From Tardiphaga sp. (lineage in GTDB: Bacteria; Pseudomonadota; Alphaproteobacteria; Rhizobiales; Xanthobacteraceae), in the NCBI GenBank assembly GCA_030147505.1, contig JASBVG010000126.1, positions 1 through 40,486 on the forward strand: a DNA stretch of 40,486 nucleotides, in the 5' to 3' direction. The stretch's first letter is position 1; every line of letters begins with the position of its first letter. Of the stretch, positions 24,751 to 33,746 are shown piece by piece. Under the pieces are notes generated by a model. The model was not told where the DNA came from. It did not search any database and saw only the letters and a list, made by a program, of their open reading frames with translations. Made by a program: the position numbers and the translations under genes.

Positions 24751-25965
24751 ATGTACGATTGCGTTCGGTCAGTCGGCTTGTTGGGGGCATTTATTTTGAT
24801 TTGCTTCAGATCGATCTTTCCTTCTCTCTCTGTAATTGCCGCTTTGCTGCTTGCTGGCTGCGACAGGAAGCCCGAAGCCGCCGCGCCGCCACCGCCTCCC
24901 GTGACGGTCGCCAATCCGCTCAAGAAGATGACCACCGACTGGGACGAGTTCACCGGCCGTTTCGATGCGATCGATCAGGTGCAGATTCGCGCCCGCGTCA
25001 CCGGCTTCGTCACCAAGGTGACCTTCGTGGACGGTGCCGTGGTGAAGGCCGGCGACGTACTCTACGAAATCGATCCGCGCCAGTATGAAGCCACTGCCGA
25101 GCAGGCTCAGGGGCAACTGGACGATGCCAAGGCCAAGGTCGATCTCGCGCAGAAAGAACTCGAACGCGCCACCACGCTGATCAAGACCCAGGCGATCTCC
25201 GAGAACATCGTCGATCAGCGCAGCCAGGCACTGGCTGCTGCGCAAGCCTCGGTGCTGGTGGCTGAAGGCGCGCTCAAGCTTGCGAAGCTCAATCTCGAAT
25301 ATACGAAAGTCGTTGCGCCCATCGATGGCCGCGTCAGCCGCCATCTCGTCAGCGTCGGCAATCTCGTCAATGGCAGCGACAGTGGCGCGACGCTGCTGAC
25401 GACCATCGTGTCGATGACGCCGATCTATCTGTATTTCGACATGGACGAGTCCATCTATCAGCGCAACAGCCGCCTGTGGTTCGAGGGCAAGCGTCCGAGC
25501 TCGCGCGACACGCCCAATCCCGTGCAGATCACGCTGACCGGAGACAGCAGGCCGAGCAAGGAAGGCAAGATGGATTTCCTCGACAACCGGCTCGACGTCG
25601 GCACCGGCACGCTGCGCGGCCGTGCCATCGTCGACAATCGCGACCTCTCGATCCTGCCGGGCCAGTTCGCGCGCCTGCGCGTCATTGCCAGCGGCGAATA
25701 TGAGGCGCTGCTGATCCCCGATACAGCGGTCGCCACCGATCAGTCACGCAAGATCGTGATGGTGGTGAAGCCGGACGATACGGTCGAGGCAAGGCCCGTC
25801 ACGCTCGGCCCGCTCGACGACGGGTTGCGCGTCATTCGGGAAGGGCTCAAGCCGGATGACCGCATCATCATCGACGGTCTGCAGCGCGCGCGCGTTGGCG
25901 CCAAGGTCACTCCGAAAGCGGGCGACGTGAAGCCCGTGGCTCCCGCAGGCGGCGCCAAGCCATGA
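24751..25965 (+). CDS. RND efflux periplasmic adaptor lipoprotein
   Basis: The membrane-fusion protein links an inner-membrane RND pump to an outer-membrane channel. It has about 404 residues, with a lipoprotein signal ending LLLAGC (lipid-bearing Cys at ~37) followed by a proline-rich spacer. The lipoyl/hairpin/barrel order of the MexE/AcrA family follows: QIRARVTGFVTKVTFVDGAV, a coiled coil (EQAQGQLDDAKAKVDLAQKE), NLEYTKVVAPIDGRVSRH and the membrane-proximal GPLDDGLRVIREGLKPDD. The start is uncertain: the ATG has no clear Shine-Dalgarno and TTG codons inside the signal region are alternatives. It overlaps the pump gene by ATGA. Confidence 0.93.
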   Translation: MYDCVRSVGLLGAFILICFRSIFPSLSVIAALLLAGCDRKPEAAAPPPPPVTVANPLKKMTTDWDEFTGRFDAIDQVQIRARVTGFVTKVTFVDGAVVKAGDVLYEIDPRQYEATAEQAQGQLDDAKAKVDLAQKELERATTLIKTQAISENIVDQRSQALAAAQASVLVAEGALKLAKLNLEYTKVVAPIDGRVSRHLVSVGNLVNGSDSGATLLTTIVSMTPIYLYFDMDESIYQRNSRLWFEGKRPSSRDTPNPVQITLTGDSRPSKEGKMDFLDNRLDVGTGTLRGRAIVDNRDLSILPGQFARLRVIASGEYEALLIPDTAVATDQSRKIVMVVKPDDTVEARPVTLGPLDDGLRVIREGLKPDDRIIIDGLQRARVGAKVTPKAGDVKPVAPAGGAKP

Positions 25966-28900
25966 ATCTCGGTAGCCTTTCCGTCAATCGTCCGATCCTC
26001 GCGATGGTGATGTCCATCGTGCTGATCATCGTCGGTGCCATCGCTTATACGACGCTGCCGGTGTCCGAATATCCCGAAGTCGCGCCGCCTACTGTGGTGA
26101 TCACGACCCAATATCCCGGCGCCTCCGCGCAGACCGTGTCGGAAACCGTCGCGACACCGATTGAGCAGGAGATCAACGGCGTCGAGGACATGCTGTATCT
26201 GTACAGCCAGGCGACCTCGAACGGCCAGCTCAACATCACCGTCACCTTCAAGCTCGGCACCGATCTCGACAAGGCGCAGGTGCTGGTTCAGAACCGCGTC
26301 GCCATCGCGCAGCCGCGGCTGCCCGAGGAGGTCCAGCGCAACGGCGTCGTCACCCGCAAGAACTCGCCCGACCTGATGATGGTCGTGTTCATGCTGTCGC
26401 CTGACGATACCTACGACCAGCTTTATATTTCCAACTACGCGCTGCGCAACGTGCGCGACCAGTTGCTGCGTCTCGATGGTGTCGGTGACATTCAGATATT
26501 CGGTGCACGCGACTACTCGATGCGCCTGTGGCTCGATCCCGACAAGATCGCCAATCTCGGCATGACGGCCGGCGATGTCATCGCCGCCATCCGCGCGCAA
26601 AACATCCAGATCGCCGGTGGCCAGATCGCCGAGCCGCCGATCTCCGACCGTGCCTTCTCTCCGAACCTGACCTTTACCGGGCGTCTCAAGGATCAGTCCG
26701 AATTCGGCAATATCGTCGTCAAGGCCGGCAGCGACGGCCGCACCGTGCGGCTGCGCGACGTCGCGCGGATCGAGCTCGGCGCGCTGTCCTACACGACCAA
26801 TAGCTTCCTGCTGAAGAAGCCGGCGGTTGCGCTGGCGGTCTCGCAGCGGCCGGGATCGAATGCGCTGGCCACGGCGGACGCGATCGCCAAGACGATGGCG
26901 AAGCTGAAGACCGAATTTCCGAAAGGTCTCGAATATAATATCGGCTACAACCCGACCGAATTCATCGCCCAGTCGGTGCATGAGCTGATCAAGACGATCT
27001 ACGAGGCCATGGTGCTGGTCGTGATCGTCGTGCTGGTCTTCCTGCAGGGCTGGCGACCGGCGATCATTCCGATCATCGCCATTCCGGTGTCGCTGGTCGG
27101 CACCTTCGCCGTCATGGCGGCGCTCGGCTTCTCGATCAACAATCTCACCCTGTTCGGTCTCGTCCTCGCAGTCGGCATCGTCGTCGATGACGCCATCGTC
27201 GTGGTCGAGAATGTCGAGCGGCATCTCGCCGAGGGGAAGAGCCGGCGGGAGGCGGCCTTGCTGACCATGACCGAGGTTGGCGGCGCGCTGATCTCGATCG
27301 CGCTGGTGCTGTGCGCGGTGTTCGTGCCGACCGCCTTTCTCGGCGGCATCTCAGGGCAGTTCTTCCAGCAATTCGCCGTCACGATTGCGGTGGCGACTGC
27401 GATCTCCTGTTTCTGTTCGCTGACCCTCTCGCCAGCGCTGGCGTCGATGATCCTCGAACAGCATCACGAGAAGAAGCCGCCGGCGAGCTGGAATGTGGTG
27501 GCGCGCGGCTGGAACGCTTTCACGGGCGTCTTCAATCGCGGCTTCGACCGGCTCTCGCATGCCTATGGCACCGCGGCCGGTTTCGTCATCCATCACCTGG
27601 CGCTGATGCTGGTCGTCTATGCGGCGCTGATCGGCACCGCCGGCTGGCTGCTCTATGCGACGCCGCAGGGCTTCATTCCCGCGCAGGATCGCGGCTATGT
27701 CATTGTCGTCGTGCAATTGCCTGGCGCGGCCTCGCTGGCGCGAACGACGGAAGTCGTCCGCGAGATCGAACGCATTGCCCTCGATGTACCCGGCGTCGTT
27801 CGCGTGCCGTCTTTTGCGGGATTCAACGGCGCGACGCGCACGCAGGCTTCCAACGCCGCAGCATTGTTCCCGGTCTTCGCCGATGCGGAGGAGCGCGCAA
27901 AGCAGGGCCATACGGCGACACAGATCACCGCCGAACTGCGCAAGCGGCTGGCAGCCATCGAAGGCGCGCTGGTGATCGTGGTGCCGCCGCCCGCGGTGTC
28001 CGGCATCGGCACCGGCGGTGGCTTCGCCATGCGCATTCTGGACAATCAGGGCAGGGGCCCCGATCTGCTCGAAAAGGCGACGGATGAACTCGTCAATGCC
28101 GCGCGCCGCGCGCCAGGTCTCACCTCGGTGTTCTCGCCGTTCACCGCGAACACGCCGCAGGTCTTCGTCGATATCGATCGACAGAAGGCGCAAATGCTCA
28201 ATGTGCCGATCACCAATGTGAACGATGCGATCCAGGTCTATTTTGGCTCGGCCTATGTCAACGACTTCAATATTCTCGGCCGTACCTATCACGTCACGGC
28301 GCAGGCCGATCTGCCATTCCGCAAGGAGCGCGCCGATCTCGCGCGGCTGCAGACCCGCGATGCCGATGGCAATATGGTGCTGCTCGGCAGCGTCGTGAAT
28401 TTCGAGGACAGGGCGGGGCCGGATCGCGTGCCGCGTTATAATCTTTATCCGGCCTCCGAGCTGCAGGGCGACACATTGCCCGGCGTCAGTTCGGCGACGG
28501 CGTTGAACACCATGAAGAAACTCGCGGATGACACGCTGCCGAGTGGCTTCTCGTTCGAATGGACCGATTTGTCCTATCAGCAGGTCACCGCCGGCAATGC
28601 AGGTCTGTACGTCTTCCCGATCTGCGTGCTGTTCGTCTATCTCGTGCTGGCTGCGCAATATGGCAGCTGGTCGCTGCCTTTCGCTGTCATCCTGATCGTG
28701 CCGATGTGCCTGTTCGCGGCGACCATTGGCGTGCGCATCATGGGGCAGGACATCAATATCCTGACGCAGATCGGCTTCGTCGTGTTGGTGGGGCTTGCCG
28801 CGAAGAACGCCATCCTGATCGTCGAATTCGCGCGCGATATCGAGCAGGAGGGCCGCGATCAGCTCGAGGCCGTCATCGAGGCTTGTCGTCTGCGTATCCG

Positions 28901-29129
28901 CCCGATCCTGATGACATCCTTCGCCTTCATCCTGGGCGTGCTGCCGCTGGTGATTTCGTCGGGGTCGGGTTCGGAAATGCGACAGGCGGTCGGTGTGGCC
29001 GTGTTCTTTGGCATGATTGGCGTGACCATTTTCGGCCTGATCTTCACGCCGATCTTCTACATCCTGATCCGCCGTCTCTTCCCCGGCTCCGTCGTGGTTG
29101 CGCAAAAGGATCTGGGGGCGCATGCGTGA
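25962..29129 (+). CDS. RND multidrug efflux permease (HAE1 family)
   Basis: A proton-driven inner-membrane trimeric pump. The 1055 residues match the AcrB/MexF length. Two halves each have six membrane segments and a large periplasmic loop. The proton-relay Asp pair of helix 4 is at ~409-410 (VGIVVDDAIVVVENVERHL) and the helix-10 Lys is in LAAKNAILIVEFARDI. The opening RPILAMVMSIVLIIVGAIAY and VSEYPEVAPPTVVITTQYPG are HAE1 signatures close to MexF/AcrF. Substrates are likely hydrophobic drugs or solvents. No outer-membrane channel or regulator gene follows, so it must borrow a TolC-like partner. Confidence 0.96.
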   Translation: MNLGSLSVNRPILAMVMSIVLIIVGAIAYTTLPVSEYPEVAPPTVVITTQYPGASAQTVSETVATPIEQEINGVEDMLYLYSQATSNGQLNITVTFKLGTDLDKAQVLVQNRVAIAQPRLPEEVQRNGVVTRKNSPDLMMVVFMLSPDDTYDQLYISNYALRNVRDQLLRLDGVGDIQIFGARDYSMRLWLDPDKIANLGMTAGDVIAAIRAQNIQIAGGQIAEPPISDRAFSPNLTFTGRLKDQSEFGNIVVKAGSDGRTVRLRDVARIELGALSYTTNSFLLKKPAVALAVSQRPGSNALATADAIAKTMAKLKTEFPKGLEYNIGYNPTEFIAQSVHELIKTIYEAMVLVVIVVLVFLQGWRPAIIPIIAIPVSLVGTFAVMAALGFSINNLTLFGLVLAVGIVVDDAIVVVENVERHLAEGKSRREAALLTMTEVGGALISIALVLCAVFVPTAFLGGISGQFFQQFAVTIAVATAISCFCSLTLSPALASMILEQHHEKKPPASWNVVARGWNAFTGVFNRGFDRLSHAYGTAAGFVIHHLALMLVVYAALIGTAGWLLYATPQGFIPAQDRGYVIVVVQLPGAASLARTTEVVREIERIALDVPGVVRVPSFAGFNGATRTQASNAAALFPVFADAEERAKQGHTATQITAELRKRLAAIEGALVIVVPPPAVSGIGTGGGFAMRILDNQGRGPDLLEKATDELVNAARRAPGLTSVFSPFTANTPQVFVDIDRQKAQMLNVPITNVNDAIQVYFGSAYVNDFNILGRTYHVTAQADLPFRKERADLARLQTRDADGNMVLLGSVVNFEDRAGPDRVPRYNLYPASELQGDTLPGVSSATALNTMKKLADDTLPSGFSFEWTDLSYQQVTAGNAGLYVFPICVLFVYLVLAAQYGSWSLPFAVILIVPMCLFAATIGVRIMGQDINILTQIGFVVLVGLAAKNAILIVEFARDIEQEGRDQLEAVIEACRLRIRPILMTSFAFILGVLPLVISSGSGSEMRQAVGVAVFFGMIGVTIFGLIFTPIFYILIRRLFPGSVVVAQKDLGAHA

Positions 29130-29145
29130 TTGACGCCAGCTCCGT

Positions 29146-29252
29146 CCTCATCCTGAGGAGCGCGCACTTGCGCGCGTCTCGAAGGATGGGTCTAAGGTAG
29201 CGCCAGCATCTCATGGTTCGGAACGGCGCAAGGGCGCCTCCTCACCATGGGG
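29146..29252. repeat. palindromic element of the CCTCATCCTGAGG type
   Basis: About 107 bp starting CCTCATCCTGAGGAGC, with a short hairpin (GCGCGCACTTGCGCGC, arms GCGC), the sequence CTCGAAGGATGGG, and a right half GGCGCAAGGGCGCCTCCTCACCATGGGG that partly mirrors the left. From memory this is a common dispersed intergenic element in Bradyrhizobium-type genomes; it differs from the GTAGGATGGG elements. It fills most of the gap between the RND gene and the cyclase gene. Confidence 0.75.
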
Positions 29253-29274
29253 CCTTCGTTTTTGGAAGCGATTC

Positions 29275-30537
29275 ATGGACACTGCCCCCCGCATCGAACT
29301 GATGAACTGGCTCACCGGCCAGGGCCTCACTGGCTCGCCTGAAAGCGAGCTGATCCGCGGCTTTTGCGAACGCTGCCTTGCCATGGGGATCGAGCTGTCG
29401 CGCGGGCAGGTGTTTCTCGACACGCTGCATCCGCTGTTCGAGGGGCGCGGCTTTCGCTGGAGCGACAGGCCGACCAATGAAAGCGAGATGTTCGAATATG
29501 GCTCGACGGCGACCGGCGACGCCGCGAAAGCCTGGCGCCGCTCGGTATTCTTCCACATGCTTGAAGAGGGGCATAGCGAGATGTGCCTCGATCTGTTCGA
29601 CCCGGCTATCGCCGAACGGTTCAACATGATCCAGACCCTGCGCGACAATGGGCACCGGCACGGCGCCGTGTTCGTGCACAGGTTTGGCGAACAGGGCTCC
29701 ATGGGAAACATGGACTGCGTCTATTCGCATTGGACGACCCGCCGCGAAGCCGGCTTCGACGAAGATCAGATGGCTGCGCTGCGCGAACTCGTTCCTTTAC
29801 TTGGCCTGGCGCTGAAGGCCGTGGCGCAGATGGAGATTGCCCGGACCCTCGGGCGCGTCTATCTGGGCCGCGATGCCGCCGAACAGGTACTGCGCGGCCG
29901 GATCACGCGCGGTGTTACCGAACGGATCAAGGCGGTCCTGTGGTTCTCCGATCTGCGCAATTCGACAGGGATCGGCGAGGTGATCGGTCCTGACGAGATC
30001 ATTCCCTTTCTGAACGACTACGCCGAGGCGTCCATCAACGCGATCCATGAGTCCGGCGGCGATGTGCTGAAGCTGATCGGCGACGGCGTGCTTGCGATGT
30101 TCACGGCCGATGACATGGGGCAGGCCAAGCGCAACGCGCTGCGTGCCGAGCATCAGTTTCGCAAGAACATTGCGGCGCTGAATGGCAAGCGTCAGGCCGC
30201 GGGGCGTCCCGTCACGACGGCCTATGTCGGACTGCACGAGGGCGAGGTGTTTTATGGCAATATCGGCAGCGACGAGCGGCTCGATTTCACCGTGGTCGGC
30301 CCGTCGGTCAACGAGGTGAGCCGTATCGCTTCGATGTGTTCGTCGGTCGATCGGGCGCTCCTGACCTCATCGGCCTTCCAGAGCGGACTGGACAATGCCG
30401 GCCGCAAATATCTGGTGTCGACCGGCCGCTACGCCCTGCGTGGCATCGGCCGCGCGCAGGATCTCTATACGCTCGATCCCGAGATCGACAGCGACGAGGT
30501 TATGCGCGGCAGTTACGAGCGTTATCTCGCGCATTAG
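29275..30537 (+). CDS. class III adenylate/guanylate cyclase
   Basis: Encodes 420 residues. The N-terminal ~210 residues are a soluble sensor-like region of unknown fold (motifs FRWSDRPTNESEMFEYG and CVYSHWTTRREAGFDED look GAF-like). The C-terminal catalytic domain has the metal-binding Asp226 (VLWFSDLRNSTG) and Asp270 (LKLIGDGVLAMF), the substrate Lys266, Asp337 (LDFTVVG), and the transition-state pair Asn346/Arg350 (SVNEVSRIAS). All key residues are present, so it should make cyclic AMP (Lys/Asp specify adenine). No membrane segment is seen. It is the only signalling gene here; the ligand is unknown. It shares four stop-codon bases with the convergent exporter gene. Confidence 0.9.
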   Translation: MDTAPRIELMNWLTGQGLTGSPESELIRGFCERCLAMGIELSRGQVFLDTLHPLFEGRGFRWSDRPTNESEMFEYGSTATGDAAKAWRRSVFFHMLEEGHSEMCLDLFDPAIAERFNMIQTLRDNGHRHGAVFVHRFGEQGSMGNMDCVYSHWTTRREAGFDEDQMAALRELVPLLGLALKAVAQMEIARTLGRVYLGRDAAEQVLRGRITRGVTERIKAVLWFSDLRNSTGIGEVIGPDEIIPFLNDYAEASINAIHESGGDVLKLIGDGVLAMFTADDMGQAKRNALRAEHQFRKNIAALNGKRQAAGRPVTTAYVGLHEGEVFYGNIGSDERLDFTVVGPSVNEVSRIASMCSSVDRALLTSSAFQSGLDNAGRKYLVSTGRYALRGIGRAQDLYTLDPEIDSDEVMRGSYERYLAH

Positions 30538-31760
30538 CCGGGCGCAGGAGCGCGCGGGCGCATCGCATAGAGCAGGGTCGCGAGCAGGCCACCCCCGGTC
30601 AGAACGATGCCCAGCGCCTGCAATGCGTCCGGGACGATGGTCGCGACCAGAAATACCCCGATCGCTGCACCTGTCATCTGCCAGAAGCCGAGCAATGCGG
30701 AGGCTGCGCCGGCATGGGTGCCGAATGGCGACAGCGCCTGTGCGGTGCCGAGCGGATTGACCACGCCCATGCCGAGCAGGAAGATGCATGTCGCCGCGAT
30801 GAAGGTTGCGACGTTGGCGTGGACATAGGCCGTCGCAAGGATGGCGACTCCGCCCAGAAAGGCGATGAGCAATCCATAGCGGATCGCACGCTCCAGTCCG
30901 AAGCGCGGGGCAAGACGCGCCGCCAGCATGCCCGATCCGAACACGACCATGACGGTGCCGGCAAAGAACAGGCCGAGAGCGATCGGGGTGAAGCCGTAAC
31001 CCTCGATCAGGATGCGGGGGGCGGCGGAGAACATCGAGAACAATCCGCCCATGATCAGGCTGACCGTCGCGGCCGGGATCAGGAAATGCAGGTTGGTCGA
31101 AAGCTTTCCGTAGGTGGTGCCGATGGCGATTGGATTGAGCGGGATACGTGTTGCATTGTGGGTCTCGCCGAGCACGGCGGTGAAGGCGATGGCGGATAGC
31201 AGTGCGAATGTGCCGACGAAGACGAATTCCGAGCGCCAGCCGAAAAAGTGATCCAGTCCGCCGCCGAGCAGCGGCGAGAAACCGGGGGCCGCCGCCTGGG
31301 CGATCATCACCAGCGTCAGCACCCGTGCCAGCGCCGCGCCGCTGAACAGGTCGCGCGCGATGGCACGGGACAGGACCGACGTCGCGCACGCGCCCGCTGC
31401 CTGAATGGCGCGGCCGAGCAGCAGCGATGTGAGGTCGGTGGACAGTCCGCACCAGATACTGCCTGCGATAAAGACGGCGAAGCCGGCCAGCACAGGAAGG
31501 CGGCGGCCGTAGCGATCCGAGATCGGTCCGACAACGAGTTGCCCGAGCGCGAAGACCAGCAGGAAAATTGTGATGGACGCGGTAATGGCCGGCGTCGTCA
31601 CTTGCAGGGCAACGGCCATCTGCGGCAGCGAGGGCAGCAGGATGTTCGTGGCCAGCGTGCCGATGGAGGCCAGTGCAGCCAGCACGGCGATCTGCCCGCC
31701 CGTGGAGGATACCTCCGGAACCTGGCTGCCCGCCTTCGCGTCGATGGCCTGATCGGTCAT
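30534..31760 (-). CDS. Bcr/CflA family drug efflux MFS transporter
   Basis: Encodes 408 residues with 12 likely membrane segments. The opening matches the 12-TM drug-proton antiporter family 2: ASIGTLATNILLPSLPQMA, then LGQLVVGPISDRYGRRLPVL (motif A) and LLLGRAIQAAGACATSVLSRA (motif B). Bcr/CflA proteins export bicyclomycin, chloramphenicol or sulphonamides, and some export cysteine; the substrate here is unknown. The ATG has AGGA seven bases upstream. The promoter region has two overlapping palindromes that look like a repressor site. It lies downstream of the TRAP operon on the same strand. Confidence 0.9.
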   Translation of the reverse strand: MTDQAIDAKAGSQVPEVSSTGGQIAVLAALASIGTLATNILLPSLPQMAVALQVTTPAITASITIFLLVFALGQLVVGPISDRYGRRLPVLAGFAVFIAGSIWCGLSTDLTSLLLGRAIQAAGACATSVLSRAIARDLFSGAALARVLTLVMIAQAAAPGFSPLLGGGLDHFFGWRSEFVFVGTFALLSAIAFTAVLGETHNATRIPLNPIAIGTTYGKLSTNLHFLIPAATVSLIMGGLFSMFSAAPRILIEGYGFTPIALGLFFAGTVMVVFGSGMLAARLAPRFGLERAIRYGLLIAFLGGVAILATAYVHANVATFIAATCIFLLGMGVVNPLGTAQALSPFGTHAGAASALLGFWQMTGAAIGVFLVATIVPDALQALGIVLTGGGLLATLLYAMRPRAPAPG

Positions 31761-31770
31761 ATGATGGTCC

Positions 31771-31798
31771 TCATCTCTTTTGAGATGATGTATATCAT
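31771..31798 (-). promoter_or_regulatory. overlapping palindromes over the bcr-type gene start region
   Basis: TCATCTC-TTTT-GAGATGA (31771-31788) is a perfect 7-bp inverted repeat around TTTT. It overlaps ATGAT-GTAT-ATCAT (31785-31798). On the minus strand a -10-like TATACA (31789-31794) precedes the first palindrome, which would cover the transcription start and lie just before the AGGA of the exporter gene. This is the position of a repressor operator (TetR, MarR or similar). No regulator gene is adjacent. Confidence 0.5.
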
Positions 31799-31889
31799 AT
31801 TAAATCGGCTGCAAAGGCCTGGCGGGCGATGTCACATTTTGCGAATGGGAGGGGCCATCGCCGCATCCCGGCGGTGGCCGGATGGCCGG

Positions 31890-33746
31890 TCAGTTCCCGT
31901 ACAGGTAATTCGGCAGCCACAGCGTCAGGCCGGGCCATAGATACATCAGCACCATGCAGACGATGACGATGGCCATATAGGGCATCATGCCGCCGAAAAT
32001 CTGGTTCAGCGTCACGTGTTTCGGCGCGACGCCCTTGAGATAGAAAGCCGACATGGCGACCGGCGGCGACAGGAACGCGGCCTGCAGGTTCACGAAGACC
32101 AGCACGCCCCACAGGATCGGATCGATGCCGAAATGTTTCAGCATCGGCAGGAAAATCGGCACGAAGATCACGATGATCTCGGTCCATTCCAGCGGCCAGC
32201 CCAGAATGAAGATGATGGCCTGCGACAGGATCATGAACTGCAGCGGCGTCAGATTCAGTGACAGCACCCAGCTCTCCAGCAGCGCCTGGCCGCCGAGAAT
32301 GGCGAACACGGCCGAGAACAGCGCCGAGCCGACGAACAGCCAGCACACCATCGACGTCGTCTTGGCTGTCAGGAACACGGCTTCCTTGGTGCGCTTCCAG
32401 TCCAGCGTGCGCGCCTGGAAGGCGAGCAGGAACGCGCCGGCGGCGCCGACCGCGGCGGACTCCGTCGCCGTGGTGATGCCGAGCAGGATCACCGCGAGCA
32501 CCACTGCAGTGAGGATGCCGAGCGGCATCACGGATGAGGTCAGTAGCCGTAGGACCTCGAACTGCTCCGCACCCATGGTCCAGTAGTAGTAGAACAGCAG
32601 CAGCGCGATGATCGCCGCGGTGAAGGCGAAGTAGGTGTAGAACTGGGGCGACGGCCCGGCATAGGCCGGCGCGTTGCTCGTCTGCAGTTCGGCACTGCCC
32701 ATCTGCTGCAACTGTTCTGGTTCGCTCTCCTGCGATGAGCCTGATTGCGCCGAGCCGAGCTCTTCGAGCTTCTCCTCGGCCGGCTCGGCTTTACCGGCAT
32801 CGCCGGTCTGCACGCGCTCGGTGATGGCGGCAGGCGCGGGCGTATCGGGCTGCGGATGGATGACCACATACCACCACGCCGCCCATAGCGTGGACAGCGC
32901 GAGGATCAGTGGCACCAGCGCGAAACCGAGATTCTTGAGGATGGTGCCATAGCTGACCCGCACGCCATCCATGGTTAGCGCCATCGCGCGCGATGGCGCG
33001 GCGGCGGCAGTCAGCAAAGCCGGCAGCATCTTGTGCGAATAGGCCTGCTGCAACTCGCCGATCCACGGCCGCACCGGCACGCGCGTTTCGCTCTCCGACA
33101 GTTTCGGCGCGATCTTCGGATTGAGCAGCGCCCAGCCGATAACATAGACGAGATAGAGGAAGGCCAGGAAAAAGCCCGGAAACATCGCGGCGGCATAGAG
33201 CTTCACCACCGACTGTCCGGCCACCGCCGCATAGACGATGATCATCACCGAAGGCGGGATCAGGATGCCGAGCGTGCCGCCGGCGGTGATGACGCCGGAT
33301 GCCAGCTTCACGTCGTAGCCGGCCTTCAGCATCGGATTGAAGGCGATGACCCCCATCAGCACCACCACGGCGCCGACCAGGCCGGAGGCGATGCCCCAGA
33401 AGGTGCAGACGATCAGCGTCGCGACGGCCAGCGATGCAGGCACGCGGCGGAACGCGAGCTGGATCGAATAGAACATCTTGTCGACCAGCGCGCCGCGTTC
33501 CATCACATAGCCCATCAGCACGAACAGCGGGATGGAGATCAGGACGTCGTTGGTCATGGCGCCATAGGTGCGCTGGACCATCAGGTCGAAGATGTGATTG
33601 TCGGCCCAGGATTCGCCGGCGCGGTAATAGGCGACGAAGCCGAAGAACATGCCGAGACCCATCAGCGTGAAGGCCGTAGGAAAGCCCAGCATGATCACGA
33701 CGACGATGAGGCCGAGCATCAGGAGGCCAAGGGCGGGATCGCTCAT
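31890..33746 (-). CDS. TRAP transporter large permease DctM, with long insertion
   Basis: The large membrane subunit of a TRAP importer, which uses the sodium gradient to take up organic acids delivered by the binding protein. The family usually has about 425 residues; this one has 618. Conserved DctM blocks frame the insertion: ITAGGTLGILIPPSVMIIVYA at ~153-173, and ITTATESAAVGAAGA at ~424-438. Between residues ~225 and ~405 lies extra sequence with two more hydrophobic segments (~275-295 and ~370-390) joined by an acidic Glu/Gln/Ser-rich loop (~310-360). Longer DctM proteins occur in the mannitol/chloroaromatic-type subgroup. Coupled to dctQ by ATGA. Confidence 0.92.
   Translation of the reverse strand: MSDPALGLLMLGLIVVVIMLGFPTAFTLMGLGMFFGFVAYYRAGESWADNHIFDLMVQRTYGAMTNDVLISIPLFVLMGYVMERGALVDKMFYSIQLAFRRVPASLAVATLIVCTFWGIASGLVGAVVVLMGVIAFNPMLKAGYDVKLASGVITAGGTLGILIPPSVMIIVYAAVAGQSVVKLYAAAMFPGFFLAFLYLVYVIGWALLNPKIAPKLSESETRVPVRPWIGELQQAYSHKMLPALLTAAAAPSRAMALTMDGVRVSYGTILKNLGFALVPLILALSTLWAAWWYVVIHPQPDTPAPAAITERVQTGDAGKAEPAEEKLEELGSAQSGSSQESEPEQLQQMGSAELQTSNAPAYAGPSPQFYTYFAFTAAIIALLLFYYYWTMGAEQFEVLRLLTSSVMPLGILTAVVLAVILLGITTATESAAVGAAGAFLLAFQARTLDWKRTKEAVFLTAKTTSMVCWLFVGSALFSAVFAILGGQALLESWVLSLNLTPLQFMILSQAIIFILGWPLEWTEIIVIFVPIFLPMLKHFGIDPILWGVLVFVNLQAAFLSPPVAMSAFYLKGVAPKHVTLNQIFGGMMPYMAIVIVCMVLMYLWPGLTLWLPNYLYGN

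Noticed and set aside
27351..29123. A 590-codon open frame antisense to the RND pump, and a similar one at 25740-27224
   Set aside because: The same codon-bias shadow effect; the sense strand has all RND motifs.
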